Shown: positions 7,906 to 15,981 of the stretch, one piece after another
How positions within the stretch are numbered: the first letter of the stretch is position 1
Layout of the letters: each line of letters starts with the position of its first letter
Assembly: GCA_903850885.1 (NCBI GenBank)
Contig: CAINMU010000113.1
Coordinates: forward strand, 1-42,257
DNA from: an uncultured Opitutia bacterium
GTDB lineage: Bacteria; Verrucomicrobiota; Verrucomicrobiia; Opitutales; UBA953
DNA: 42,257 bases
Reading direction: 5' to 3'
The notes under the pieces: generated by a model
Told to the model about the DNA's origin: nothing
Databases searched by the model: none
What the model saw: the letters and a program-made list of their open reading frames with translations, nothing else
Program-made: the position numbers and the translations under genes

Positions 7906-9435
7906 ATGGCCAAAGTACTCGGCTTGGATTTATCCACGCAGAGTGCGACGGCGCTCGTGCTGGATACGGTAGCAGGCGTCACGCTTGCCCGTGCCCGCGC
8001 GGCGTTTGGCGCTGATTTTCCTGATCGCAATCACCCCGAAGGCTTTATCCGCGGCGGGAAGGGCGGCGAGGTGCATGCCGATCCCTTGCTTTGGCTTGAT
8101 GGCCTCGAGCTTGCCCTCCAACGACTCGCCAAGCTTACAGACCTTTCCCAGATAGATGCTGTTTCGGTTTCGGGTCAGCAGCATGGGAGTGTTTACCTCG
8201 CCGCTGGTTATGAAGCGGCTTTGGCCGACGGTAATCCGGCGACCAGTCTTACGGCTAAATTTGCCTCGGTACTTTCTCGTCGGACTTCTCCGATCTGGAT
8301 GGATGCGTCGACGGAGAAAGAGTGTGCCGAAATCGCGTCTGCTTTGGGGGGCGACCAGAAGGTCTGCGACCTGACCGGCAGCGTGGCGACCCGTCGCTTT
8401 ACGGGGCCGCAGATTCGTCGGTTCGCCAAGGAAGATCCGACGGCATGGAGTAATACGAAACGCGTCCATCTCGTTTCCTCTTTCTTTGCCTCCGTGCTCG
8501 CCGGGAGGGATGCGGCGATTGATACGGGTGATGGTGCCGGCATGAATCTGATGGATATTCGGCAGGGTGACTGGGCCCCGGCTGCCTTGGCCGCCACGGC
8601 GCCGGAGCTGATGGCTAAACTCCCGCCGGTGCGTCCGGGCTCGACGGTCGCGGGCCCTATTTCAGGCTACTTTATCGCGCGCTACGGATTCTCGCCCCGT
8701 TGTCAGGTGGTCATTGGTACGGGGGATAATCCATCGAGCCTCGTCGGTATGGGGGCGTCCCTTCCAGGTAAAGTGGTCGTGAGTTTGGGTACGAGCGATA
8801 CGCTCTTTGCGGCCATTGAAGGCATCCGGACGGATGCGGCTGGGCTTGGTCATGCTTTCGGGAATCCGATGGGGGGCAGCATGAGTTTAGTTTGTGTGCG
8901 TAACGGATCTTTGGCGCGCGAAGCGATTCGTCGTGAATGCGGTCTGGCTGACTGGGTTGCCTTTTCCGCCTCAATTGAAGCTTCGCCGGCGGCGGTGGCC
9001 GCCGTTCTTCCCATGGAGGAGGACGAGATTACGCCGCGCCGTACCGCTGGTCGTATCACCTTAGGCATGTCGGCGACGCGGGACAGTTTGCCACGGGCGG
9101 CCGTCGAAGGCCAGGCCTTGAGCCTTCGCTTGCATAGCCGGTGGGTCGGAACGCCCACGACTCAACTACTCCTGACTGGGGGAGCCTCCGAGAATCCAGC
9201 GGTGGCTAAGATTTTTGCCGACGTTTTCGGCGCGCCCGTGTTACGTCTGGCGGTCTCAGATTCGGCTGCCTTAGGCGCCGCGCTTCGAGCCGCCGTGGGC
9301 GCCTGTGGGGCTAAAATGGCTGATTTAGAGAAGGTTTTCTGCGCCCCAGCTCCCGGCGTCGTCCAGCCCGACCCGACGCTTCGTGGCCGCTATGATTTGC
9401 TTGAGGCGGAGTTAGGGCAGGCCTTGGCGCGCTAG
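7906..9435 (+). CDS. xylB: Xylulokinase (FGGY family)
   Basis: 509 residues. It phosphorylates D-xylulose to xylulose 5-phosphate, the entry to the pentose phosphate pathway. The FGGY kinase fold is visible: [15 protein letters not shown] at residues 5-19 (phosphate-binding loop of the actin-like fold), [63 protein letters not shown] and the C-terminal [20 protein letters not shown]. Asp in the GDGAG-type region is the likely catalytic base. The direct link to xylA supports xylulose as substrate over other FGGY sugars. The next gene in the same direction starts 83 bases downstream. Confidence 0.95.
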   Translation: MAKVLGLDLSTQSATALVLDTVAGVTLARARAAFGADFPDRNHPEGFIRGGKGGEVHADPLLWLDGLELALQRLAKLTDLSQIDAVSVSGQQHGSVYLAAGYEAALADGNPATSLTAKFASVLSRRTSPIWMDASTEKECAEIASALGGDQKVCDLTGSVATRRFTGPQIRRFAKEDPTAWSNTKRVHLVSSFFASVLAGRDAAIDTGDGAGMNLMDIRQGDWAPAALAATAPELMAKLPPVRPGSTVAGPISGYFIARYGFSPRCQVVIGTGDNPSSLVGMGASLPGKVVVSLGTSDTLFAAIEGIRTDAAGLGHAFGNPMGGSMSLVCVRNGSLAREAIRRECGLADWVAFSASIEASPAAVAAVLPMEEDEITPRRTAGRITLGMSATRDSLPRAAVEGQALSLRLHSRWVGTPTTQLLLTGGASENPAVAKIFADVFGAPVLRLAVSDSAALGAALRAAVGACGAKMADLEKVFCAPAPGVVQPDPTLRGRYDLLEAELGQALAR

Positions 9436-9518
9436 GCATTTTTCGGCGGATTGTCAGCAATGCCCGCTTGAACATCTTAGGGGTGTTGGCTGTCATAGGG
9501 GCTCACCCCACACTCCCT

Positions 9519-10580
9519 ATGTCACAGCGTCCAGTCACTCTCTTCACCGGCCAGTGGGCCGATCTTAAAATCGCCGAACTTCTCCCTAAGGTGAAAGCTA
9601 TGGGTTACGAAGGCGTCGAACTTGCCTGCTGGGGTGATCACTTCGACGTCAGTCGCGCCTTCAACGAGCCGGGGTATGTCGAGTCCGTTTGGGAATTGCT
9701 CCAGCAAAATGACCTAGGCTGCTGGGCAATCTCCTCGCACTTAGTCGGCCAAGCGACTTGCGATAATATCGACGAACGCCACCAATGCATTCTTCCGGCT
9801 CACGTCTGGGGTGACGGCAATCCCGAAGGTGTCCGTCAGCGTGCCGCCGTCGAGATGATTCTCACCGCTCAGGCGGCCCGTAAGTTCTTCGATGCCGGCA
9901 AAACTTATATGGCGAAGAAGCCAAAGGGTTCCGGCAAGACCGTCGTCAATGGTTTTACCGGCTCTTCCATCTGGCACGCGATCTACGCTTTCCCGCCCAC
10001 CAATCAGGCTTACCTGCAGAAGGGCTATGATGATTTCGCCAAGCGCTGGAAGCCTATCCTTGAGGCTTTCGAGAAGAACGATGTCTACTTCGGTCTCGAA
10101 GTGCACCCGACTGAAATCGCCTTCGACATTGCTTCGGCCCAGCGCGCGCTCGACGCTGTCGGTAACCACAAGCGTTTCGGCTTTAACTACGACCCCAGTC
10201 ACCTCGGCTATCAGGGCGTGGATTACGTGAAGTTCATCCGCACCTTCGGTAAACAGATTCACCACGCCCACATGAAGGACGTCTGGTGGGGTCACGGTGA
10301 CGGTACGGTCGGCGTCTTCGGTGGTCACACCGATTTCTGCGACGCCCGTCGCGCCTGGGATTTCCGCTCGGTTGGTCGCGGCGACATCCGCTTCGAAGAT
10401 GTCATCGTCGCGCTTAATGACGTCGGTTATGCGGGGCCGCTTTCCGTCGAATGGGAAGACGGCCGCATGGACCGTTTCTTTGGCGCCACCGAGTCGGCTA
10501 CTTATGTCAAGAAACTCGCTTTCCCGACCAACAAGGTCGCCTTCGATGCGGCCTTCGATAAGTCGGCGCAGGGTAAATAA
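9519..10580 (+). CDS. Sugar phosphate isomerase/epimerase (xylose isomerase-like TIM barrel)
   Basis: 353 residues. I chose the ATG at 9519 because the fold begins at once after it ([15 protein letters not shown]); an upstream TTG at 9468 would add sequence overlapping a possible promoter. It belongs to the AP-endonuclease-2/xylose-isomerase-like family. Likely metal ligands sit in [12 protein letters not shown] (Glu), [13 protein letters not shown] (Asp, His), QIHHAHMKD (His) and LSVEWEDG (Glu). Members isomerise or epimerise keto-sugars or inositol derivatives; the substrate here is unknown. It is followed by two Gfo/Idh dehydrogenases with gaps of 24 and 9 bases. This trio is common in oxidative sugar and inositol catabolism. 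Confidence 0.85.
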   Translation: MSQRPVTLFTGQWADLKIAELLPKVKAMGYEGVELACWGDHFDVSRAFNEPGYVESVWELLQQNDLGCWAISSHLVGQATCDNIDERHQCILPAHVWGDGNPEGVRQRAAVEMILTAQAARKFFDAGKTYMAKKPKGSGKTVVNGFTGSSIWHAIYAFPPTNQAYLQKGYDDFAKRWKPILEAFEKNDVYFGLEVHPTEIAFDIASAQRALDAVGNHKRFGFNYDPSHLGYQGVDYVKFIRTFGKQIHHAHMKDVWWGHGDGTVGVFGGHTDFCDARRAWDFRSVGRGDIRFEDVIVALNDVGYAGPLSVEWEDGRMDRFFGATESATYVKKLAFPTNKVAFDAAFDKSAQGK

Positions 10581-10604
10581 TCACCTCTTACAACTAACTC
10601 CATC

Positions 10605-11687
10605 ATGGCAACCCAAGTAGGTATCATCGGCGCAGGCGGCATGCTTCAATACCATGCCGCAGGCTTTAAGCAGGCCGGCGCGGAAATTATCGCCGTCGCC
10701 GATCCGGCCCCTGGCGCCGCCCAGAAGGCGGCCGACAAGTGGGGGATCAAGTACGCCTATGAGTCCGTCGAGTCCATGCTCGCTGCGCATCAGGAGCTCG
10801 ACGCCGTCAGCGTCATCGTCCCGAACAAGTTCCACGCTGCTCTTGCCATTCAGTGCCTCAACGCGGGCAAGCACGTGTTCTGCGAAAAACCTCCGGCGCT
10901 CAGCGCCCCGGAAGTCCTCGAGATCATCGCCGCCTCCAAGAAGTCAGGTAAGCACGTGATGTTTAATTTCAATAACCGCGCCCGCCCCGAATCACAGGCG
11001 ATGATCAAATACCTCGAGCAGGGGCAGGTTGGTAAGATTAATTCCGCTCAGGCCAAGTGGATCCGCCGCACGGGTATTCCGGGATTTGGCGGATGGTTCA
11101 CGACCAAAGAACTCTCGGGCGGCGGACCGCTCATCGACTTGCTGCACATGGTCGACCTCGCGCTGTATTTCATGGGTTATCCGGAGCCGGCGCACGTGCT
11201 GGGGCAGACGTTCAACGATTTCATCCAGGACAAATCTTTCAAAGGCCCCTGGGGCATCCCTGACCGTGTCGGGGGCGTGACCGACGTCGAGAACGCCGCA
11301 CACGGCTTCGTGACTTTCAAGACTGGCCAGGTTCTCACGCTTCAGGTCTCTTGGGCCGAAATGGTGAAGCGCGAAGAAGTCTCCGTTGTCTTCCAAGGCA
11401 CCAAGGCCGGCGGTAAGGTGGAGCGTCTCTTCGGCATCGACGGCCTCGATAACACCGCGATCGATACCTGCGAAATCTACGTCCAGGAAAACGGCAACAG
11501 CGTGAATCGTACCATCGTCACCCCGGCCTGCGAGGATATGGGTCGCAGTGCTTCGGCGGCTAATTTCATCGAAGCCATCGAAGGTCGCGCCAAGCCGCTT
11601 AATACGCCGGAGCAGGCCTATCGCCTGATGCAGGTGATTGATGCGATTTATGCTTCCGCTAAGGCCGGAAAACCTATTTCTCTCTGA
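10605..11687 (+). CDS. Gfo/Idh/MocA family oxidoreductase
   Basis: 360 residues. N-terminal Rossmann fold with GIIGAGGMLQYHAAG (residues 5-19) for NAD(P), then the family FCEKPPAL motif, whose Lys is the usual catalytic residue, and a C-terminal alpha/beta domain with GGGPLIDLLHMVDLALYFMG, holding the Asp and His typical of Gfo/Idh substrate sites. Such enzymes oxidise a sugar or cyclitol hydroxyl. There is no signal peptide, so it acts in the cytoplasm. It lies 24 bases after the sugar isomerase and 9 bases before a second, diverged family member, so the three probably act on one substrate or successive intermediates. Confidence 0.9.
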   Translation: MATQVGIIGAGGMLQYHAAGFKQAGAEIIAVADPAPGAAQKAADKWGIKYAYESVESMLAAHQELDAVSVIVPNKFHAALAIQCLNAGKHVFCEKPPALSAPEVLEIIAASKKSGKHVMFNFNNRARPESQAMIKYLEQGQVGKINSAQAKWIRRTGIPGFGGWFTTKELSGGGPLIDLLHMVDLALYFMGYPEPAHVLGQTFNDFIQDKSFKGPWGIPDRVGGVTDVENAAHGFVTFKTGQVLTLQVSWAEMVKREEVSVVFQGTKAGGKVERLFGIDGLDNTAIDTCEIYVQENGNSVNRTIVTPACEDMGRSASAANFIEAIEGRAKPLNTPEQAYRLMQVIDAIYASAKAGKPISL

Positions 11688-11696
11688 TCACTCATC

Positions 11697-12866
11697 ATGG
11701 CCTCATTGAATCGCAAACTTCGCATGGGCATGGTCGGTGGTGGGCGCGGCGCCTTTATCGGCGGCGTGCACCGCATGGCCGCCGCCCTTGACGGCAAGAT
11801 CGAACTTGTCGCAGGCGCGTTCTCTTCGGATCCCGAAAAATCCAAACTCTCCGGGCAGGATTTTTTTCTCAAGCCTGACCGAGTTTATGCCTCTTATCTA
11901 GAGATGGTGAAGGCTGAGGCCAAGCTGCCTTTGGGTGAACGGATCGACTTCGTGTCAATCGTCGCCCGTAACGACCTGCACTACCCCGTGGCCAAGGCCT
12001 TTCTTGAGGCCGGCATTCACGTGATTTGCGAGAAGCCCCTCGCGTTCTCTCTCGCCGAGGGCAAGAAGCTTCGCGCCGTCGTCAAGAAGAGCGGCCTGGT
12101 CTTCGCGCTACTCCACAACTATACTGGCTACCCGATGGTCAAGGAAGCCCGCGACTTCGTGGCCGCCGGCAAGCTCGGCAAAATTAACAAAGTGCTCGTC
12201 GAGTATCCGCAGGGTTACGGCATCGGTGCGTTGCAGGCCGGCAAAATCCAGAAGATCGCCAACTGGCGCATGGATCCGAACTGCTCCGGCGTCTCGAACT
12301 GCGTCGGCGACATCGGCACGCACGCTGAGAACCTCGTCCAATATGTCACCGGTCTCGAGATTAAGGAGATTGCCGCCGATCTCAGCACCTACATCCCTGG
12401 CCGTCTGCTTGATGACGACGCCAACATGCTCGTCCGCTACAAGGGCGGCGCGAAGGGCGTGCTGCACGCCTCGCAAATCTCCACCGGCGACGAGAATAAC
12501 CTCAATATCCGCGTTTACGGTACCCTGGCTTCGCTTGAGTGGCACCAGGAGCACCCGAATGAGCTAATCGTGAAGTATCTCGATCAGCCCCGCCAGACGC
12601 ACCGTCGCGGTAATTCCTACAACGGCGCCAACGCCAAGAAGTATACCCGCACCCCGTTCGGCCACCCGGAAGCCTTCATCGAAGCGTTCGCGAATATCTA
12701 TCGCGCCGCCTCGGAAGCCATCACCGATCGTCTCGAAGGTCGCAAGGCCCCCAAGGGCGGCTACGACTTCCCGTCGATCGACGACGGCGTCACCGGCATG
12801 GCTTTCATCGAAGCCGCGGTGAAGTCCTCCAAGGGTAACGCCCGCTGGACCAAGCTCGCCGACTAA
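11697..12866 (+). CDS. Gfo/Idh/MocA family oxidoreductase
   Basis: 389 residues. The NAD(P)-binding GMVGGGRGAFIGGVHRMA motif lies at residues 12-29, followed by the catalytic ICEKPLAFS motif and the C-terminal CVGDIGTHAENLVQYVTG block with the conserved Asp and His. It is only distantly similar to the preceding gene product, so it is not a recent duplication. The YPQGYGIGALQAG and GGAKGVLHASQISTGDENNL segments are typical of the larger Gfo/Idh members found with sugar isomerases. It is the last gene of the xyl-isomerase-dehydrogenase run; a strong terminator follows 21 bases after the stop. Confidence 0.9.
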   Translation: MASLNRKLRMGMVGGGRGAFIGGVHRMAAALDGKIELVAGAFSSDPEKSKLSGQDFFLKPDRVYASYLEMVKAEAKLPLGERIDFVSIVARNDLHYPVAKAFLEAGIHVICEKPLAFSLAEGKKLRAVVKKSGLVFALLHNYTGYPMVKEARDFVAAGKLGKINKVLVEYPQGYGIGALQAGKIQKIANWRMDPNCSGVSNCVGDIGTHAENLVQYVTGLEIKEIAADLSTYIPGRLLDDDANMLVRYKGGAKGVLHASQISTGDENNLNIRVYGTLASLEWHQEHPNELIVKYLDQPRQTHRRGNSYNGANAKKYTRTPFGHPEAFIEAFANIYRAASEAITDRLEGRKAPKGGYDFPSIDDGVTGMAFIEAAVKSSKGNARWTKLAD

Positions 12867-12887
12867 GGCGCTTTACCGTCGCTCACG

Positions 12888-12913
12888 AAGGCCCCGAAAT
12901 CGGGGCCTTTTTA
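12888..12913 (+). terminator. Rho-independent terminator
   Basis: Perfect 9-bp stem aaggccccg/cggggcctt with an aaat loop and a T-run (12908-12912). It closes the sugar gene run and overlaps the stop codon of the convergent TspO gene. Confidence 0.93.
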
Positions 12914-13384
12914 TTGATTAAGCCACCAGATTGAAGCGTTGAGTACGGTGGCGAAGCTCACCCAGAGCAGGTGCGGAAGTTGAAGCAGGGCGTAGCCGCG
13001 ATGCTGCGGCCAAAGCTGCTGAATCCAGAGGACGAGTAGCGTTAGGTAGGCCAGGATGTCGATGAGCGCGAGGCCCGGCTGGTGCAGCCCGAAGAAGAGC
13101 AGGGACCAGAGCGCGTTGACCAGCAGGATGATGAAGAAGGTGCGGCGAACGGCACGGTTATCCCAGGCAGCTGAGGCGGTCAGGGCCATGAGGATATAGA
13201 GCGTCGACCACATTGGCCCGAAGGCCCAGTTGGGCGGATTGAACCATGGCTTGGCCAGCCCTGCATACCATCCTTTGATCTCCGGCATGGTAGCAGCCGA
13301 TCCGAGACTACCGACGACGGTGCAGAGTATGGCGAGCAGAACGGCCCGCCCAATGTTCCTTGGCTGCCCCGGGGATGGTTCCAT
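12911..13384 (-). CDS. tspO: TspO/MBR family membrane protein
   Basis: 157 residues, the usual length, starting at the ATG whose complement lies at 13382-13384. A frame extension upstream to 13444 is rejected because it would run through a hairpin region and lacks family sequence. Five hydrophobic helices are visible. Family residues include GLAKPWFNPPNWAFGPMWSTLYILM, of which the WxPPxxxFxxVW-like core is diagnostic, and the C-terminal WLNQ. TspO proteins bind tetrapyrroles and cholesterol-like ligands and take part in stress or porphyrin handling; the role here is unknown. It is divergent from dapL. Confidence 0.9.
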   Translation of the reverse strand: MEPSPGQPRNIGRAVLLAILCTVVGSLGSAATMPEIKGWYAGLAKPWFNPPNWAFGPMWSTLYILMALTASAAWDNRAVRRTFFIILLVNALWSLLFFGLHQPGLALIDILAYLTLLVLWIQQLWPQHRGYALLQLPHLLWVSFATVLNASIWWLNQ

Positions 13385-13413
13385 GTGGTCATTATCGCTC
13401 GGAGTCAGACCTA

Positions 13414-13442
13414 GGCAAGCCCTCGGACGGAGTCCGCTTGCC
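13414..13442 (+). promoter_or_regulatory. Two-tier hairpin upstream of dapL
   Basis: Outer stem GGCAAG (13414-13419) with CTTGCC (13437-13442), inner stem CGGAC (13424-13428) with GTCCG (13432-13436), loop GGA, and a 4-base bulge on the left side only. It lies 38 bases before the dapL ATG in the tspO-dapL divergent gap. It could be a 5' UTR structure or an operator; no known riboswitch is recognised. Confidence 0.35.
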
Positions 13443-13480
13443 ATCCGCCGTTTTGCCCCTCTTTTTAAAGCCTTAGCACC

Positions 13481-14725
13481 ATGTCAGACTCCTACATCCA
13501 GCAGCTCTTCGCCGAACGCATCGGCGGCGTTAATTACGGCAAGTCGACCGCCATCTATAAGTTCGAGAAGATCAAGCGCGCCAAGGCCGCCGCCAAGAAG
13601 GCCAAGCCCGACGTCGCCCTGATCGACCTCGGCGTCGGTGAGCCCGACGAGATGGCTTTCCCCATGGTGGTGAAGGCGCTCCAGTCCGAGGCCGCTAAGC
13701 CGGAGAATCGTGGTTATTCCGATAATGGAGGCGTCGACTTCAAGCAGGCCGCGGCGCGTTACATGAAGAATCTCTTCGGCGTGACCGTCGATGCTGACAC
13801 CGAAATCCTTCACTCCATTGGCTCCAAGGCCGCGCTCTCGATCCTCCCGGGCTGCCTTATCAATCCCGGCGACTACGTCCTGATGACCGTCCCGGGTTAT
13901 CCGGTGTTCGGCACACATGCTAAGTATTATGGTGGCTTGGTTCATAATCTAAAACTCACCGCGGAAAACAATTTCCTGCCGGACCTGAAGTCGATTCCGG
14001 CCGACATCTTGGCCAAGGCCAAGGTGCTGGTACTCAACTATCCGAATAATCCGACCGGGGCTGTCGCCACCCGTAAGTTCTTCGAGGAAGTCGTCGCCTT
14101 TGCTAAGCAGCACAATCTCGTCGTCATTCAGGATGCGGCCTACGGCTCGCTCCACTTCGGCGTCGAGCAAGTATCGATTCTGCAAGTCCCGGGAGCGATG
14201 GACGTGGCGCTCGAGCTGCATTCGCTTTCCAAGAGTCACAATATGACCGGCTGGCGCATCGGTTTCGTCGCCGGCAACGCATTGCTCGTCCGCGCTTATG
14301 GCGATGTGAAGGATAATTCCGACTCTGGTCAGTTTCTCGGCATTCAGAAAGCCGGCGCCGCGGGTCTCGATGAGATCTCCATTCCTAAGGCCATCGCCGC
14401 CAAATATTCTCGCCGTATGGACAAGCTCGTCGGCGTGCTCGCCAAGCTCGGCTTTCAAGTCCGCAAGCCCGGTGCCGGCTTCTTCCTCTATATGCCCGCT
14501 CCGAAGGCTGCCACGGGCCCTTCTGGCACAGTGAGTTTCGAGTCCGGCGAGGCTTTCTCTCAATGGATGATCACCGAACATCTGATCTCCACGGTGCCTT
14601 GGGATGATTGCGGATCATTCGTCCGCTTCTCGGTGACCTTTGTCTCCGACAAGGGTGAGGCTGGCGAAGCCGAGGTCATTGCGGAAGTTGAGCGTCGTCT
14701 GGCTGCTTGGAAATTCAGCTTCTGA
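13481..14725 (+). CDS. dapL: LL-diaminopimelate aminotransferase-type PLP enzyme
   Basis: 414 residues, fold-type I aminotransferase. It most likely converts tetrahydrodipicolinate directly to LL-diaminopimelate, a shortcut in lysine and peptidoglycan synthesis known in Verrucomicrobia and Chlamydiae. Seen: LGVGEPDEM near residue 50, GYSDNGG (79-85), NYPNNPTG (186-193), IQDAAY with Asp218 contacting the PLP ring nitrogen, and SLSKSHNMTGWRIGF with Lys251 as the PLP Schiff base. The N-terminus (YIQQLFAERIGG...KFEKIKRAK) is of the aminotransferase subgroup often annotated as DapL but differs from the classic plant/Chlamydia start, so a related amino-acid specificity is possible. The ATG is preceded by CT-rich sequence without Shine-Dalgarno. 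Confidence 0.8.
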   Translation: MSDSYIQQLFAERIGGVNYGKSTAIYKFEKIKRAKAAAKKAKPDVALIDLGVGEPDEMAFPMVVKALQSEAAKPENRGYSDNGGVDFKQAAARYMKNLFGVTVDADTEILHSIGSKAALSILPGCLINPGDYVLMTVPGYPVFGTHAKYYGGLVHNLKLTAENNFLPDLKSIPADILAKAKVLVLNYPNNPTGAVATRKFFEEVVAFAKQHNLVVIQDAAYGSLHFGVEQVSILQVPGAMDVALELHSLSKSHNMTGWRIGFVAGNALLVRAYGDVKDNSDSGQFLGIQKAGAAGLDEISIPKAIAAKYSRRMDKLVGVLAKLGFQVRKPGAGFFLYMPAPKAATGPSGTVSFESGEAFSQWMITEHLISTVPWDDCGSFVRFSVTFVSDKGEAGEAEVIAEVERRLAAWKFSF

Positions 14726-14750
14726 GGCCCTTTTTAGGCCTCTCTTCCTT
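14724..14750 (+). terminator. Terminator overlapping the dapL stop codon
   Basis: Perfect 6-bp stem gaggcc (14724-14729) with ggcctc (14737-14742), a T-rich loop, then tcttcctt. The stem starts inside the stop codon. Short but GC-rich; probably a terminator for dapL. Confidence 0.6.
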
Positions 14751-14800
14751 GTCGGATTGACAGGGCAGGGGGGCTTTGTCCTTCTTACCTTTAGTTTATT

Positions 14801-14876
14801 GGCCTGATAGCTCAGTTGGTAGAGCAGACGCCTGAAGAGCGTCGTGTCGTTGGTTCGATTCCGACTCAGGCCACCA
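14801..14876 (+). tRNA. tRNA-Phe (GAA)
   Basis: Full cloverleaf: acceptor GGCCTGA pairs with TCAGGCC, D-arm GCTC...GAGC, anticodon stem GACGC/GCGTC with loop CTGAAGA (anticodon GAA), and T-arm GTTGG TTCGATT CCGAC. Discriminator A is at 14873 and CCA is encoded (14874-14876). A TTGACA hexamer at 14757-14762 is a plausible -35 element, though I see no convincing -10. Confidence 0.97.
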
Positions 14877-14883
14877 TTTAACT

Positions 14884-14922
14884 CCAGCCCGTTTGATTTA
14901 GGTCGAACGGGCTGGTCCTTTG
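14884..14922 (+). terminator. Probable terminator after tRNA-Phe
   Basis: 10-bp perfect stem ccagcccgtt (14884-14893) with aacgggctgg (14906-14915), a 12-base loop, then tcctttga. The T-tail is weak but the place, 8 bases after the tRNA, suits a terminator. Confidence 0.65.
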
Positions 14923-14938
14923 ATAAACCGACTAAGGC

Positions 14939-15691
14939 CTAGCGGTTAAACAGCAGCTTCCAGATGGAGAACCGATCCCCGCGGTCCAGCGCCTGAGCTG
15001 GGGTCGTCTCCTTGCCGAAGCCGGTAAGCGTGAGGACTCTCTGCTCTTCGTTCACTTTATCACCTTTGATGGATTTTTCGGCCCACTTGGCTTGGACGAC
15101 ACCAAAAGGGATGGTGTCATCTTTCCAGACGGTACCGCGAATGATAATCGTCTGTTTTTTGACGAAAGGCGGGTCGATGACGGTAAAGCATTCCATCTTC
15201 ATCCGGCTGCAAGTCCAAGATTTTTCTCCGAGTTTAATAAGCTCGGCGCTGGGATTGTCGGCTTCGAGTGTGTTCGTGTTTTTGTATCCAACCTTGTCGG
15301 ATAAGGATGCCACATCCTCGGGCAGCATGTGATAAGCGCCTTTGACCGGGTTCGAGAAAACGATTTCAGCGGCCGACTCGAGCAGCTTATTGGCCCCGGC
15401 CCGATCGAGTTTTTGCGGTAGCAGAAAGCGGAGCGGAGCTTTCTCTTTGGATCCCAGCCAAGCGATGGGTTCGATGGAGAGCCAGACATAGGGCTTTCCT
15501 GTGAGGGTTCCGCCGTCGCGAACCGAGAGTCGAATAGTCGTCAGCGAGGCCGGCTCATTCGGTTTGATGCCTTCAATCTGATAGGTGGCCCAGTGTCCTG
15601 GAGCTGGTAATTTTTCTGCAAAAATACTCCATTGGGCGGAGGCACTAATGATGCCCCAGCCTAAAGCGAGAAGAGGCAAGAAGAGCCGCAT
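14939..15691 (-). CDS. Secreted protein of unknown function
   Basis: 250 residues from the ATG at 15691, which gives a clean signal peptide (MRLFLPLLALGWGIISASAQ). The open frame extends further upstream to 15817, but that part is not signal-like and overlaps the cimA leader region. The mature part is beta-rich with GHWATYQIEG, PYVWLSIEPIAWLG and SWTCSRMKMECFTV stretches and no catalytic motif I recognise. It may be a periplasmic protein of lipocalin-like or other beta fold; this is a guess from the alternating hydrophobic pattern. It is divergent from cimA and stands alone on its strand. Confidence 0.65.
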   Translation of the reverse strand: MRLFLPLLALGWGIISASAQWSIFAEKLPAPGHWATYQIEGIKPNEPASLTTIRLSVRDGGTLTGKPYVWLSIEPIAWLGSKEKAPLRFLLPQKLDRAGANKLLESAAEIVFSNPVKGAYHMLPEDVASLSDKVGYKNTNTLEADNPSAELIKLGEKSWTCSRMKMECFTVIDPPFVKKQTIIIRGTVWKDDTIPFGVVQAKWAEKSIKGDKVNEEQRVLTLTGFGKETTPAQALDRGDRFSIWKLLFNR

Positions 15692-15757
15692 AGGGTGTTT
15701 TAAGCCATAATCAGGCTGATTTGGCGAGTCTAGTTCGGCCCGCAGGCACCTTTCCCT

Positions 15758-15786
15758 TTGACTCTCCTGGGGGATGGGTTTCAAGT
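15758..15786 (+). promoter_or_regulatory. Possible promoter of the cimA leader
   Basis: TTGACT at 15758-15763 (5 of 6 to the -35 consensus), 17 bases, then TCAAGT at 15781-15786 (3 of 6 to the -10 consensus). A transcript would start near 15793, just before the leader peptide ATG at 15800. The -10 match is poor, so this is tentative. Confidence 0.3.
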
Positions 15787-15799
15787 TTGCCTCACCTTC

Positions 15800-15889
15800 A
15801 TGGCAACCTTGGCACATGCTTCGACCTCCCTCCGCTTGGCGGATGGTCGTGCCATCCTGCCTTCGATTATTACCATCATCGGGCTCTGA
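15800..15889 (+). CDS. Putative isoleucine-rich leader peptide of cimA
   Basis: A 29-codon frame in the 290-base gap before cimA. It ends AILPSIITIIGL followed by TGA at 15887-15889. Five of its last eleven codons are Ile (atc 15854, att 15866, att 15869, atc 15875, atc 15878) and two are Leu. The gene downstream makes citramalate, the first step of isoleucine synthesis in organisms that use that route. Ile-rich leader peptides before ilv genes are a known attenuation device in enterobacteria. No ribosome binding site is visible, as for most genes here. The alternative is a chance short frame; its composition, position and the hairpins that follow argue against that. Confidence 0.6.
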   Translation: MATLAHASTSLRLADGRAILPSIITIIGL

Positions 15890-15960
15890 GCCCGCTGAAC
15901 GGAACGCCCGACGGGCGACTCCCCGTTCCGCGGCACTCGGAACGGCCCCCTCCCTTTACC
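15881..15960 (+). promoter_or_regulatory. Putative ribosome-mediated attenuator of cimA
   Basis: Three segments can pair in exclusive ways. Segment A CGGAACG (15900-15906) pairs with the CGTTCCG part of B (15924-15930). B, CCGTTCCG (15923-15930), also pairs with C, CGGAACGG (15938-15945), as a perfect 8-bp hairpin with a 7-base loop, followed by a C/T-rich run (ccccctcccttt). A small hairpin GGGCT-CTG-AGCCC (15881-15893) spans the leader stop codon. A ribosome stalled on the Ile codons (up to 15880) would leave A free to hold B. A ribosome that reaches the stop at 15887 would cover A and let B:C form. The tail after C is poor in T, so B:C may act as a weak terminator or may block translation. 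Confidence 0.55.
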
Positions 15961-15981
15961 CAACCTTCCACCTACACTACC

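Noticed and set aside
15721-15981. N-terminal extension of citramalate synthase in the open frame before 15982
   Set aside because: The extension is not family sequence and overlaps the leader peptide and hairpins; the family N-terminus begins at the ATG at 15982.
15692-15981. T-box riboswitch as the control of cimA
   Set aside because: No T-box core sequence or specifier-loop stem is visible; the Ile-rich short frame fits ribosome-mediated control better.
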